This document shows positions 43,201 through 50,911 of a stretch of DNA of 64,000 nt, in pieces. A program made the translations under genes and the position numbers. Position 1 is the stretch's first letter. Every line of letters starts with the position of its first letter. The DNA is from Brachionus koreanus. Its lineage: Eukaryota; Rotifera; Eurotatoria; Ploima; Brachionidae. The notes under the pieces are model-generated. The model saw only the letters and a program-made list of their open reading frames with translations. It was not told the DNA's origin and searched no databases. The DNA is taken from positions 1,038,308-1,102,307 of the forward strand of contig PJRA01000401.1 of assembly GCA_016987375.1 (NCBI GenBank). The letters are read 5' to 3'.

Positions 43201-45889
43201 ATCAATATTTAATCCTAAATGTACCATTATTCTCTAAAGTCTTAACTTTAACCTTTCGTATAAGTTGCATTGAGAAAATATTCACTCTATTTTAGATCTT
43301 CAATGTTTTCCATTGCTCTATGTGTTTTATGTAGCCTTAAATAATTTTGAAGAAGCATACCAGGCTTTTAGTTGACTTGTTAAAAAGTCCAAAATTTAAG
43401 TCCAATCCCAGACTTAAAATTTTTTTTAATTATCGAAATAGACTTTGATTAAAACATGTTATCTGCTGGTAAACACACTTTAATAAAAAAGCCAGAAAAT
43501 GAAGATCTAAATTTATTACCTAATCTCTTAATTAAAAAATTAAAATTAATATTATTTATGAAATTTACTAGTCAAGTTAGTTTTTTTTTTCATTTGACTT
43601 TTTTATTTTAAACAAACGAAAATTTTTTATTAATTAAGATTTATATTTATGGACTTATGACCAGGGTTCATTAGGCTAGATCTATTTAACACTTCTTCAT
43701 TAATAACATAAGTCTTTTTTACATTTAATCCATAAATAAATAATTTGTCACATTTTATGAAAAAATATTTTTTTTTTTTAAAAGACAAAAAAAGACACAG
43801 GAGTTCTTTTCTTTTCTTAAAATTTTAGTACCGTTTAAAAATTGCAGTTGTCTCCAGAACAGCAATTACGTTTGAAATATACTCCAGCACTTACGTTTGT
43901 TACTTCTCCTTCTGAGCATAATGTTGAACAGCCTCTATTGGTAACAACTTTGAAAGGAAAAATTGTAATATCTTTCTTTAAAGAAAAAATGCTAAAAAAC
44001 TAAACAAATGATTATTTAGCTTACAAAACATTTCATATTTCCGCATTCAACCGAATGAGAAGAGGTAACCGTCGTACAGCCAGTACATTGGTAGCATTTA
44101 ATTGCATTTGTTCGAGCTAGAAAGCATGAAATAGCAAAGAATATAATAATTGAAATAAATTTCATTTTCAGACTTAATGATAAGACTTTTTTATCTTGAT
44201 TTGAGATTTTTGCTGCTTTTTAAGAAAATTTGCGCTTTATTTTCATGGTTACTTTGGAAAATGTAAAATTTGGTTTCTATTTCATATATCAAATTTGATG
44301 GTCTATTTGATATAATTTGATAATTTAAATATTTATCAAGATCTCGTTTTCAATTTCAATTAAAAATTATTCAATTTTCAAAGCTAAATAAAGTAAAGAT
44401 TAATGCCACAAAATGTCGAAATTTTCATGTTTAATTTTCTTTTTTAAATTGATTTGAAGTTCAATAAAAATAATTTAACCTATATAAATAATAGTAATTT
44501 AAATTCATTAATTTAAAGATCAAGAGAAGTTGAAAGTTTTCATCAAATAATATGAATTGTCACTGCATTGAATTTTTTTTGATAAAAATTTTTAAACATT
44601 TACATCCTAAAATAAAAAAAGGCCAAAGAATAAATGAAAGGCTTAGTACTATTCGGTCTCCGATATTTACATATACACAACAATTTAACTACTTTAACTT
44701 ATTAAAATTTACTTACCTTATTTGGCAATTTGTAGATGTCTCTTTAGTGTTGGGTAGCGTCAGTGACCGCCAAAACTTGATGTTGGCCGTCTAGATGACC
44801 GTGTCATACATCATATTTAAAAAATTTTCGATAATTTTACAAACCATTTGCCAAATTATATTTGAAAAATAGAATAATCACATTTAATTTGGTCAAGAAT
44901 TAATTTAATTTTTAATGATTTTAGGTATTGCGGTTGGAGAGATAAAGACAGTGTTGGACGAAGCAGACATTCAACAGATATCAATGAGAATAATATTTGT
45001 GCTCAAAGTTCAAGAAACTTTAAATCGATTTAATCAATATTCTTGCTTTAAATGGTTGAATATTAGCTTTGAAGAATTCAACTATGAAAAAGAATACAAA
45101 TTTATTAAAACCAAAGATAGAATAATAAAATTCTTATCCAAGCACTTTTCAACAATCGAGCCCGAAATTAAACTAGTTGATCCTTCAAAAAGACTAGAGG
45201 ACAACATAAACGAGTTGTCTAGAGCAACAAATGCTGATTTAAAATCAATAAGGGAACTTTTGACTAATCAGATAACAGATGTAGAGACCAAGTTAACCAA
45301 TTCTCAGCAAAGACTTGAAGATTGTTTGGTCGAAATGTCTCGCAAGACAACAAACAATTTTGAAACAACTCAACAAGACTCTAGTGAACAGCTTGAATCA
45401 GTGCAACAAAAAGTTCTCAATGCCCAAGACTTGCTTAATTCGAACGTAAATGAACTTACCAGAAACACTAATGCCAAAATTCAAGCACTCAAGAGCTCTT
45501 ATAATACTCAGCTGAAAAATACTAAATCAGAGCTTATAAAAAAGCAAAATGCCTTGGAAAATAATTTAAATTGTTTGGCAGAATTGACTAATGAAATGAA
45601 CAAGACCAGTCTGAATCAATTCAATAAAATTAGCGAAACATTTTCTGATTTATTTGAGAAAATGACCGATTTAAAAAACGATATGGTCAGCATGAGCAAA
45701 CAAATGAATGAAATAAAAAATGTACAGAGTGATTTAATGAATATGAACAAAAAAGTTAGTTCTCAATTAGATGATTTTGTCATATCTAGCGAAGTAAAAA
45801 AGGTTCTAGACGATCTTGTTGATGATTTGATTGAGGACTCAATGCCAGTGAATGAACCGATCGATTCAGATGAACCAGATGCATTTTAG
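34110..45889 (+). CDS. TRPA-type cation channel, seven exons
   Basis: The exons join in phase: 34110-34259, 36098-36293, 36345-36472, 36534-36683, 39385-39474, 40225-42652 and 44925-45889 (stop TAG), giving 1,368 residues. From about residue 100 to 740 there are many ankyrin repeats (T-P-L-H type). Then come a pre-S1 linker with H-P-L-M-L-M-A-R-S-G-Q, six membrane segments from about 825 to 1047, a pore segment with L-A-M-A-L-G-E-L-D-S-D, and S6. The junction reads F-N-L-F-V-G-I-A-V-G-E-I-K-T-V-L-D-E-A-D, a TRP-domain-like helix, followed by a long coiled coil. TRPA channels are plasma-membrane cation channels for irritant, thermal or mechanical sensing; the stimulus here is unknown. The S6/TRP wording looks closer to the pyrexia/water-witch type than TRPA1, a low-confidence impression. 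AATAAA follows at 45938. Confidence 0.88.
34735..34904. mobile_element. Foldback element, about 170 bp (family D)
   Basis: The left end ACGCTTTTTTGGACCATGCA continues CCAAA. The right end, reverse-complemented, is ACGCTTTTGGACCATGCACC continuing AAAAT. The arms match over about 25 bp with a 2-base length difference in the T run. There is no coding capacity and no clear target duplication. Confidence 0.6.
35472..35688. mobile_element. Family A foldback element
   Basis: The left end contains GTATCGTCAGTGG, GGCCACTAGATCACCAAAAC and GTCTTGATGGC. The right end TTTTGGCGGTCCTATGGTGG then CCACTGACGGTACTCAACA is its inverted counterpart. Length is about 217 bp with an AT-rich middle, in TRPA-like intron 1. 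Confidence 0.65.
36098..36683 (+). CDS. TRPA-like exons 2-4 (first ankyrin repeats)
   Basis: Exons 36098-36293, 36345-36472 and 36534-36683 are separated by introns of 51 and 61 bp. Phases are 0 in, 1 at the first junction, 0 at the second and 0 out. Ankyrin signatures are F-S-L-L-H-Y-A-S, K-M-T-P-L-H-L-M and D-D-S-G-F-T-P-L-H-Y-A-V. The middle exon carries an unusual Ser-rich insertion between two repeats. Confidence 0.75.
36824..37035. mobile_element. Foldback element with 9-bp duplication, Mutator-like
   Basis: The ends GGCCAAGTAAAAATTTTGAT and its mirror image extend as near-perfect inverted repeats for about 85 bp (through CAAATATGAYCAAAAAATTT and AATGCGCAATTA). Both sides carry GGATTTAAC (36815-36823 and 37036-37044), a 9-bp target-site duplication. 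Long terminal inverted repeats with 9-bp duplications characterise Mutator-like elements. It is 212 bp, non-coding and well preserved, so probably fairly recent. Confidence 0.8.
37497..38335 (-). mobile_element. Decayed CR1/Jockey-type non-LTR retrotransposon 3' part
   Basis: Minus-strand pieces in order: L-P-K-C-K-S-M-Y-F-G-K, then E-E-K-D-L-G-L-I-V-S-D-N-L-K-W-S, A-N-Q-I-L-G-Q-I-K, E-I-R-G, Q-M-F-K-I-V-N, R-S-H-N-K, Y-N-F-L-T-N-R-V-M-S-I-W-N-G-L and S-V-N-S-F-K-S-R-I-D. This is the end of the reverse transcriptase and the C-terminal part of ORF2 of a CR1/Jockey-like element, interrupted by several frameshifts. It ends with a palindrome and a TACTACTAC-type tail near 37500. Confidence 0.85.
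38790..39280 (-). mobile_element. Second non-LTR relic, different lineage
   Basis: Minus strand from about 39250: C-L-Y-K-S-F-C-R-P-I-L-T-Y-G-C-E-A, then K-K-M-F-G-L-C-K-R-S-R-T-T-K-L-M-A-A-I-N, then K-L-S-F-I-M-R-L-A-N-N. The wording of this post-reverse-transcriptase linker differs from the neighbouring relic and suggests a separate non-LTR clade. The domain is open over 115 codons but has no catalytic core here. Confidence 0.6.
39385..39474 (+). CDS. TRPA-like exon 5
   Basis: Thirty codons between AACCACAAG and GTAAGG, phase 0 at both ends (V-Y-D-G-V-L-D-H-L-K-I-L-M-H-Q-L-D). It reads as the second helix and loop of an ankyrin-type repeat and joins exon 4 to exon 6 without frame change. 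It is short, so it is the least certain exon of the gene. Confidence 0.6.
39475..40224. other. TRPA-like intron 5
   Basis: AT-rich, with only the right end of a family A foldback element at about 39734-39775 (GGCGGTCCTATGGCCGCCAC, then TAACGGTACCCAACACTAAT). Nothing else is seen. Confidence 0.6.
40225..42652 (+). CDS. TRPA-like exon 6 (ankyrins to S6)
   Basis: One 2.4-kb exon with 809 codons. The first about 500 residues are ankyrin repeats, with T-P-L-H-L-A or variants at M-S-P-L-H-L-A, M-P-I-H-Y-A-A, Y-T-P-L-F-L-S, N-T-P-L-H-L-A and Y-P-L-H-I-A. Then come the linker K-H-P-L-M-L-M-A-R-S-G-Q and L-L-K-L-K-W, the S1-S5 hydrophobic segments, a pore helix T-L-I-R-T-L-A-M-A-L-G-E-L-D and S6 (Y-I-M-F-I-G-L-M-C-I-I-T-F). 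It ends G|GTAAGT in phase 1. Confidence 0.9.
42653..44924. other. TRPA-like intron 6 with nested antisense Ly6 gene
   Basis: Carries the Ly6-like gene on the opposite strand (43835-44165) and one end of a family A foldback element (44744-44806, TTAGTGTTGGGTAGCGTCAG). The first 1.1 kb is AT-rich without features. Confidence 0.7.
43835..44165 (-). CDS. Ly6/uPAR-like secreted three-finger protein (copy 1)
   Basis: Two exons: 44165-44025 (47 codons) and 43975-43835 (46 codons plus TAA), separated by a 49-bp GT-AG intron. The 93-residue product has a signal peptide (residues 1-21, ending A-R-T-N-A) and a mature chain with ten cysteines spaced as in Ly6/CD59 three-finger domains. It starts K-C-Y-Q-C-T-G-C and ends N-C-C-S-G-D-N-C-N-F. 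Translation stops one residue after the last cysteine pattern, so there is no GPI-anchor tail. Family members act outside the cell as ligands or modulators of receptors and channels; the partner is unknown. It is nested antisense in TRPA-like intron 6. A paralogue lies at 47783-48194. Confidence 0.82.
44925..45889 (+). CDS. TRPA-like exon 7 (TRP helix and coiled coil)
   Basis: Opens after GATTTTAG in phase 1: G-I-A-V-G-E-I-K-T-V-L-D-E-A-D-I-Q-Q, the continuation of S6 and the TRP-like helix. From about codon 85 a long heptad-type helix follows, with E-L-S-R-A-T-N-A-D-L-K-S-I, then repeated Q/N/E/K-rich blocks and N-E-L-T-R-N-T-N-A-K-I-Q-A-L. It ends in an acidic tail D-S-D-E-P-D-A-F. At 321 codons after S6 it is much longer than the C-terminus of vertebrate TRPA1. 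Confidence 0.88.
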
Positions 45890-46019
45890 ATTTAGTTAAA
45901 TTTTATTTTAAAATAATTAAAAAATATATATTGTAAAATAAAAGAATTTAAATTTACTATTTTTTTTATTAATATTATTAAACAATTAAACTATCTGCAA
46001 AACTTTTTAAAACATCAAG

Positions 46020-46376
46020 TCTTGAAATTGCCGATATAATTGTTGAACTGTTTAGCAATTTTATTAACATAGTTTTATGCTGACACAATAGAAACTAGCA
46101 AACATAACATCAATTTCAAATGCCGTGATCAAAGTAATTAATGACTGGAGTATTGCGATTAGAATTTTAAGAGAGAAATTAAATAATTCTAGGTTGTTGC
46201 TAAAATGGCTCAGAACTTGGTCCGTTACTATTCCTAATCTTCATAAATGATTTACCAGAGTTAGCAAATCCTTTTTGCAAGTTGTTTTGCGGATGACAGC
46301 AAATTGATTAGCGTCATTAGAAATACAAGTGATCAAATGCTAATTCAAGACGACATTGACAAGATGGTTGAGTGGT
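46020..46376 (+). mobile_element. Non-LTR reverse transcriptase relic, runs into gap
   Basis: Plus strand: I-A-D-I-I-V-E-L-F at the start, then after broken sequence G-S-E-L-G-P-L-L-F-L-I-F-I-N-D-L-P-E-L-A and, one base out of frame, F-A-D-D-S-K-L-I-S-V-I-R-N. The F-A-D-D box is the reverse-transcriptase catalytic motif. A frameshift and earlier stops show it is dead. The 3' end fragment after the N gap (46745-46832) has the same orientation and probably belongs to the same insertion. Confidence 0.8.
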
Positions 46377-46726
46377 NNNNNNNNNNNNNNNNNNNNNNNN
46401 NNNNNNNNNNNNNNNNNNNNNNNNNNNNNNNNNNNNNNNNNNNNNNNNNNNNNNNNNNNNNNNNNNNNNNNNNNNNNNNNNNNNNNNNNNNNNNNNNNNN
46501 NNNNNNNNNNNNNNNNNNNNNNNNNNNNNNNNNNNNNNNNNNNNNNNNNNNNNNNNNNNNNNNNNNNNNNNNNNNNNNNNNNNNNNNNNNNNNNNNNNNN
46601 NNNNNNNNNNNNNNNNNNNNNNNNNNNNNNNNNNNNNNNNNNNNNNNNNNNNNNNNNNNNNNNNNNNNNNNNNNNNNNNNNNNNNNNNNNNNNNNNNNNN
46701 NNNNNNNNNNNNNNNNNNNNNNNNNN
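46377..46726. other. Assembly gap (350 N)
   Basis: Run of N between the reverse-transcriptase relic and the retrotransposon 3' end. Any open frame crossing it is an artefact. Confidence 1.
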
Positions 46727-46744
46727 AAACAAAAAAACGAAAAG

Positions 46745-46832
46745 TCTACTATAGCGGGATTACGTTAGTCTTCCTGCTTTGTCAGTTTAGTTAAACTAAA
46801 CTTGACCGTAGAATATTAACTATTATTATTTT
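46745..46832 (+). mobile_element. Non-LTR retrotransposon 3' end
   Basis: TCTACTATAGCGGGATTACG, then GTTAGTCTTCCTGC, then the palindromic AGTTTAGTTAAACTAAACTT, GACCGTAGAATATTAACT and an (ATT)n tail. Nearly identical to 24639-24727, 22 kb away. It follows the RT relic in the same direction, which identifies what this repeat is. Confidence 0.75.
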
Positions 46833-46999
46833 TATTAAAATACGCATATTTTTTCTGGATTTTGAAAGCCTAAGACAAGGATCTGGATCAAAAAAATTAT
46901 TTAAAAAAAATTAAATTTATTAATATAACACATACAGGTTAATTGATAAAAAATTTTTAAAAAAATGAAATGGATTAAACTTGATTTCGCGGTAAACAC

Positions 47000-47331
47000 A
47001 TATTTTTTTGACTTTTATTTTTAAAATAATTAAAAAAATATATTGTAAAATAAAAAATTTTAAATTTACTAATTTTTTTTTTAAAATAATGAAAATTATT
47101 GCCGATATAACTGTTGAACTGTTTATCGAACATAATTTTGTGACGATACAATGGAAATTATCAAACATAACACCAATTCCAAAATTGAAGCACCGGAAAG
47201 ACCTTGGACATTTTAGTCCAATTAGTGTGGCATCTATTTTATCAAAAGTGCTTATCATGATTTTTATGATTTTTATTAACAAAACACAGAGCATCTGGAT
47301 GATAAACAAGCTGCACAAAATAGAAAAATAA
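47000..47331 (+). mobile_element. Non-LTR reverse transcriptase relic, N-terminal part
   Basis: Plus strand, open for 107 codons: I-A-D-I-T-V-E-L-F, then Q-W-K-L-S-N-I-T-P-I-P-K-L, then F-S-P-I-S-V-A-S-I-L-S-K-V-L. This is the fingers region at the start of a CR1/Jockey-type reverse transcriptase. The downstream palm domain is absent. It is a close relative of the relic at 46020. Confidence 0.75.
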
Positions 47332-47782
47332 AAGTCAGTTAGAAAAAATTTTTTGGTCAAAATGGTCAACAGTTCCCTAGCGGTCGCTATAAAAGCGGGG
47401 GAAGATGTGGATATAGCGACATCTTTGTCGATATCACTGGATTTGTTAACTAGCTAAACCATAAGCGTTTTAGTTAACATGGGGCACAAATAACTGCTCC
47501 TAAACTTCTAACGAGGAGATCGGATAGATGGGCCCTAGGATACTAATGTAAACATTACATCATTAAAGCTAGAATACTACACTATTCACTTTTATTAAAA
47601 AATAAAATTAATAAGTAACAAAACCAGGAAAAACTCAATAAACCTTCTTTTCAATTAATTTTTTTTTCAAATATAACGAATTAAAAAAGCATTACAATAA
47701 AAAATATTCTATTAAAATAATTTATTTAAAAAAAAATTAAAGGTTTAAAAACGACACTGAAGTTCTTTTTTCATTTAAAATT

Positions 47783-48194
47783 TTAGAATCGTTTATAAAA
47801 ATTAAACAGCGAAGTTAGCATCAATAGAGTAATGATCGAGCTTCTTGAAGAAAATTTCGCAGATAAATTGCATTTATCTTTAGAACAGCAATAGCGATTG
47901 TACGATATTCCAATCAAATTAATTTTTCCTTCTGAACATGATGATATACAACCTCTATTGTAAACAGTTTTTCCCGAAGCAGAGCGTTTATCTTTCTTTA
48001 AAAAAAAAAAATTTATAAAATAAAATTAGTGAACGAATAAAAATTTAGCTCTCATAACATTTCATATTTCCGCATTCAGTCAATTGAGAAGATGTCACCT
48101 TCGTACAATCAGTACATTTGTAGCATTTAGTTGCATTTGTTCGAGCTATAAAGCATGAAATAGCAAAGAATAGAATAATTGAAAGAAATTTCAT
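47783..48194 (-). pseudogene. Ly6/uPAR-like copy 2, splice donor mutated
   Basis: Paralogue of the gene at 43835-44165. Exon 1 (48194-48054) encodes a near-identical signal peptide and K-C-Y-K-C-T-D-C. Exon 2 (47995-47783, 70 codons) encodes the rest with C-C-S-K-D-K-C-N, then a serine-rich stretch and hydrophobic tail (I-I-T-L-L-M-L-T-S-L-F-N-F) typical of a GPI-anchor signal. At the donor position copy 1 has TTTT|GTAAGC but this copy has TTAT|GAGAGC. Without splicing, translation stops after 49 codons. It may be a recent pseudogene, may use a rare GA donor, or may be a sequencing error. All expected cysteines are still present, so decay, if real, is recent. Confidence 0.7.
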
Positions 48195-49679
48195 TTTATT
48201 AAGAGTTTATGATTAATTTTATTTTTATCATGAATTAAGATTTTTGATTCTTATTTATATCGAAAATCTACGTTTTATTTTAATGGTTACTAAGAAAAAT
48301 TTGATCTCTGTAATTAAGCTAAATATTGATTTAGATAGCTTTTATTTTAATATTTACAAAATTAAAATACCGACAGAAAAAGTTAAAAAAATAATATTTG
48401 CAAAATGCTTCTTTTCTTTTCAAACATTTTTTTTTTAATTTTTTAATTAGATTAAGAAAATTTAGACTTATTAATTTTAACAATGAAAAATTTAAAAAAT
48501 TTTTAACCACAAATATTTATATTATAACAATGCAATAAAAGCCTAAGAATTTTTATGCTTTTGAAAAAACACCGGGTGTAAATTTATTTAAAATATATTT
48601 ATTTTTGCGTACCTGAATTTTATTTGTAAGAAAAATCAACATCAAATTTAAATTTAAAATGGAAAAAAACATTATAAACCCTTAACACCCTCACACTCCT
48701 TTTACACTCAAATACTGATGATATTTTCTATTAAAGCAAATAAATTTAACTAAATTTATATAAATTAAATTATGGAAATTTTGTGTAATATTTTGTTAAA
48801 TTTTTGTTAAACCTCTGATAGAATGAAATTCTAAAATCAATATAATAAGATGATAATTATTTTTTTTTGCATTTAAAACGTTTTAAAACTAAATTCAAAT
48901 GAGCAGAAATAAATAAATTAGTAAAAAACTTGAACTTTTTTTATACCCGATGTTTTTTTTTAAATCTTTATCCACGAACTTGATTTTGATACCTCAAAAA
49001 CATAATGAATTTGCAAAACTAAAGAAAGTAAACAAGAAAGACACTTCGAAATTTTCAATTCTTATTTGAAAGTAAGCTGAACCAAAACCAAGTTCATGGA
49101 TTTAAACACAGCTTTTAAAAATAAACTTTTAAAGTTAAATTATTATTTTCGCTTTCTATAGCAGCGTGATTAATTTAAATGAGCTACATATTTTTCAATA
49201 TTAAAAAATATTAATCAAATATCAAAATATCTTATTTAGGCTTATTCGAGTTTAAACAGAGCATAGCTCGTAATCCCAGGTCACTTAGCGTTTCAACTAT
49301 TATAGCAAGTTAAAGAAAATTTCAAAAAAAAACTAAATTTGTTTTATTGCTAAAAAAGAATTAGTCTTTAAAGTAAAACCTGCAATATTTTTGTCTTTAT
49401 TAATTTTTATCTAAAAAGAAAATTATTCGCAATCATAAAATTATACTATTTTTGTAAGTAAGAAATAGTATATAAAACTAGCATTGTAAAAATTTTTTTT
49501 AGCTCTAGCGAAAATCCAACGATAAGCTGGTAGCACTCTCAGTTTTGGATTGTTTGACTGACCGCCCACTAAATCAACTTTATTGCTGCATTTTAATTGA
49601 ATTGTTTGTTCTAAAACAAGAAAATGTGAATTAAATAATTTTTAATAAAATTTAAAAAAAATTAAAATTAACATTTTTA
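48195..49679. other. AT-rich intergenic region
   Basis: The first 130 bases resemble the DNA upstream of the other Ly6 copy (shared T-T-A-T-T-T-T-A/C-ATGGTTACT block), so the duplication included promoter DNA. At 48570 there is another CACCGGGTGT palindrome. A weak inverted pair occurs at about 48965 and 49105 (ACGAACTTGATTTTG / CCAAAACCAAGTTCATG). A coding-like orphan segment on the minus strand at 49500-49610 is described under findings. Confidence 0.5.
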
Positions 49680-50266
49680 CGATTTGAAAGCCTCAGAAAT
49701 TGAATTAAATTGTAATTTTAATGAATCCTCTCAGCCTAATATTGACTATATTTGGTGTAAAATACGCTATGGTTAGGAATCTCTGCTTGTAACCTGTACA
49801 AAAACAAAAAATTTGAAGGCTTGATTTTGATCATTTGTGGTGACTTTAATTGCGCATATGTAAAGTGGCATGGCACTGGTACTATAATGATGCAAGCGAG
49901 GGTGAGAGAGAGTTCCTCAATCTGGTAAGTGACAATTTTCTTTATCAAAATGCGAGCTGTCCCACTATCCAGTTAAATTATGGTGAACAAACTTCAAAAT
50001 TAGACTTGGTCTTTAATGAGGCTGACACAAGAATTAATAATCTAAAAACCGGCCCAGTATTAGGTGACCTAAGTAGAGGATATTTGATGATCTCTTGGAA
50101 TTATTTGTATAAAAATAATGAACAGATAGAAAAAACTTTTGACAAAATTTTTAATTTTAAAAAAGGAAATTATAAATTGATAAATAATTTCCAAAATAAT
50201 GTTAATTGGATAATTATTTTTGATGATTTGACTATCAATGAAATGTATTCTTTTTTTGATGTATAG
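49680..50266 (+). mobile_element. Non-LTR retrotransposon endonuclease-domain relic
   Basis: Plus strand, with one shift near the start: I-I-C-G-D-F-N-C (the D-F-N motif of AP-type endonucleases), then E-F-L-N-L-V-S-D-N-F-L-Y-Q, then S-K-L-D-L-V-F-N-E-A-D, then F-N-F-K-K-G-N-Y-K-L-I-N-N and L-T-I-N-E-M-Y. This is the end of the endonuclease domain and the linker to reverse transcriptase in CR1/Jockey-type elements. The usual S-D-H motif reads L-S-R-G, so it is inactive. No RT follows. Confidence 0.8.
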
Positions 50267-50911
50267 AAATCAGCATGTGAAATCTTTATTCCCAGACGAA
50301 GCATTTTCTTGAATCGATAAATTTCAAACTGTGTAGTTAATGGCTAGAATAAGTTGGGAGTGGATGCAATGGAAGCCAGCGATATTTTTAAAGCAAAAAT
50401 AGACAAAAACTTTAATAAGATTATTTGCACATAAGATTATCTGTTATCAGATTTTACGCATTCTATTTTATTGCAATAAACCACTAAACTAAATAATATT
50501 CAATTTCTTTAGATTCATAATTAGTCAGCGAAAAGTGTCAGTTTTAATTTTCGGACAATTCCCTTATTATGTCACAAAAATAGTATAAAAATTGTTCAAG
50601 ATAGACAACTACCTTTGAGTATTACTAGTTAAAGATACAGAACCAAAATTAAGCCACTTAGTCTTTTTTAATCTGCTTAACAGACTACAATTGATTCGAT
50701 TTAATTCTCGCTTTCTTTTAAATTTTTATTGCTTGCTTTTTCATAAAAAAGACTATTTAAAATTTTTTTTTATAAATTTATTTTTATATTGATTTTGTTA
50801 AAATAAACAAATTATAATAATTTTTCCAAAATTTCGTTAAGCAACAGATTTTAATCAAAATAAGTAAAATAAATAATTTTCGAGTTTTTTTCTTTTTTAA
50901 AACTAGTTAAA
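50267..50911. other. Promoter-side region of the BTB gene
   Basis: AT-rich; stops in all frames. The first 200 bp may be further broken retrotransposon sequence. The last part must hold the 5' UTR and promoter of the BTB gene, with no recognisable motif. Confidence 0.5.

Larger units (their letters stand above)
45890..47782. other. Intergenic region with retrotransposon remains
   Basis: Contains two related plus-strand reverse-transcriptase relics, an N gap, a retrotransposon 3' end and an unexplained GC-richer block (about 47345-47560). The AT-rich stretch after the TRPA stop (45895-45960) recurs in diverged form at about 47000-47080, next to the second relic, so a duplication of DNA including element flanks is possible. 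Confidence 0.6.

Noticed and set aside
44552..44794. 80-codon plus-strand frame in TRPA-like intron 6
   Set aside because: Ends inside a family A foldback repeat and has no splice or homology support.
46304..46794. Several frames across the second N run
   Set aside because: Undetermined bases; the real content on the left is a dead reverse-transcriptase fragment.
46920..47369. 149-codon minus-strand frame
   Set aside because: Antisense shadow of the reverse-transcriptase relic at 47000-47331.
48244..48438. 64-codon frame upstream of Ly6 copy 2
   Set aside because: Overlaps the duplicated promoter-side DNA of the Ly6 pair; not conserved as a frame in the other copy.
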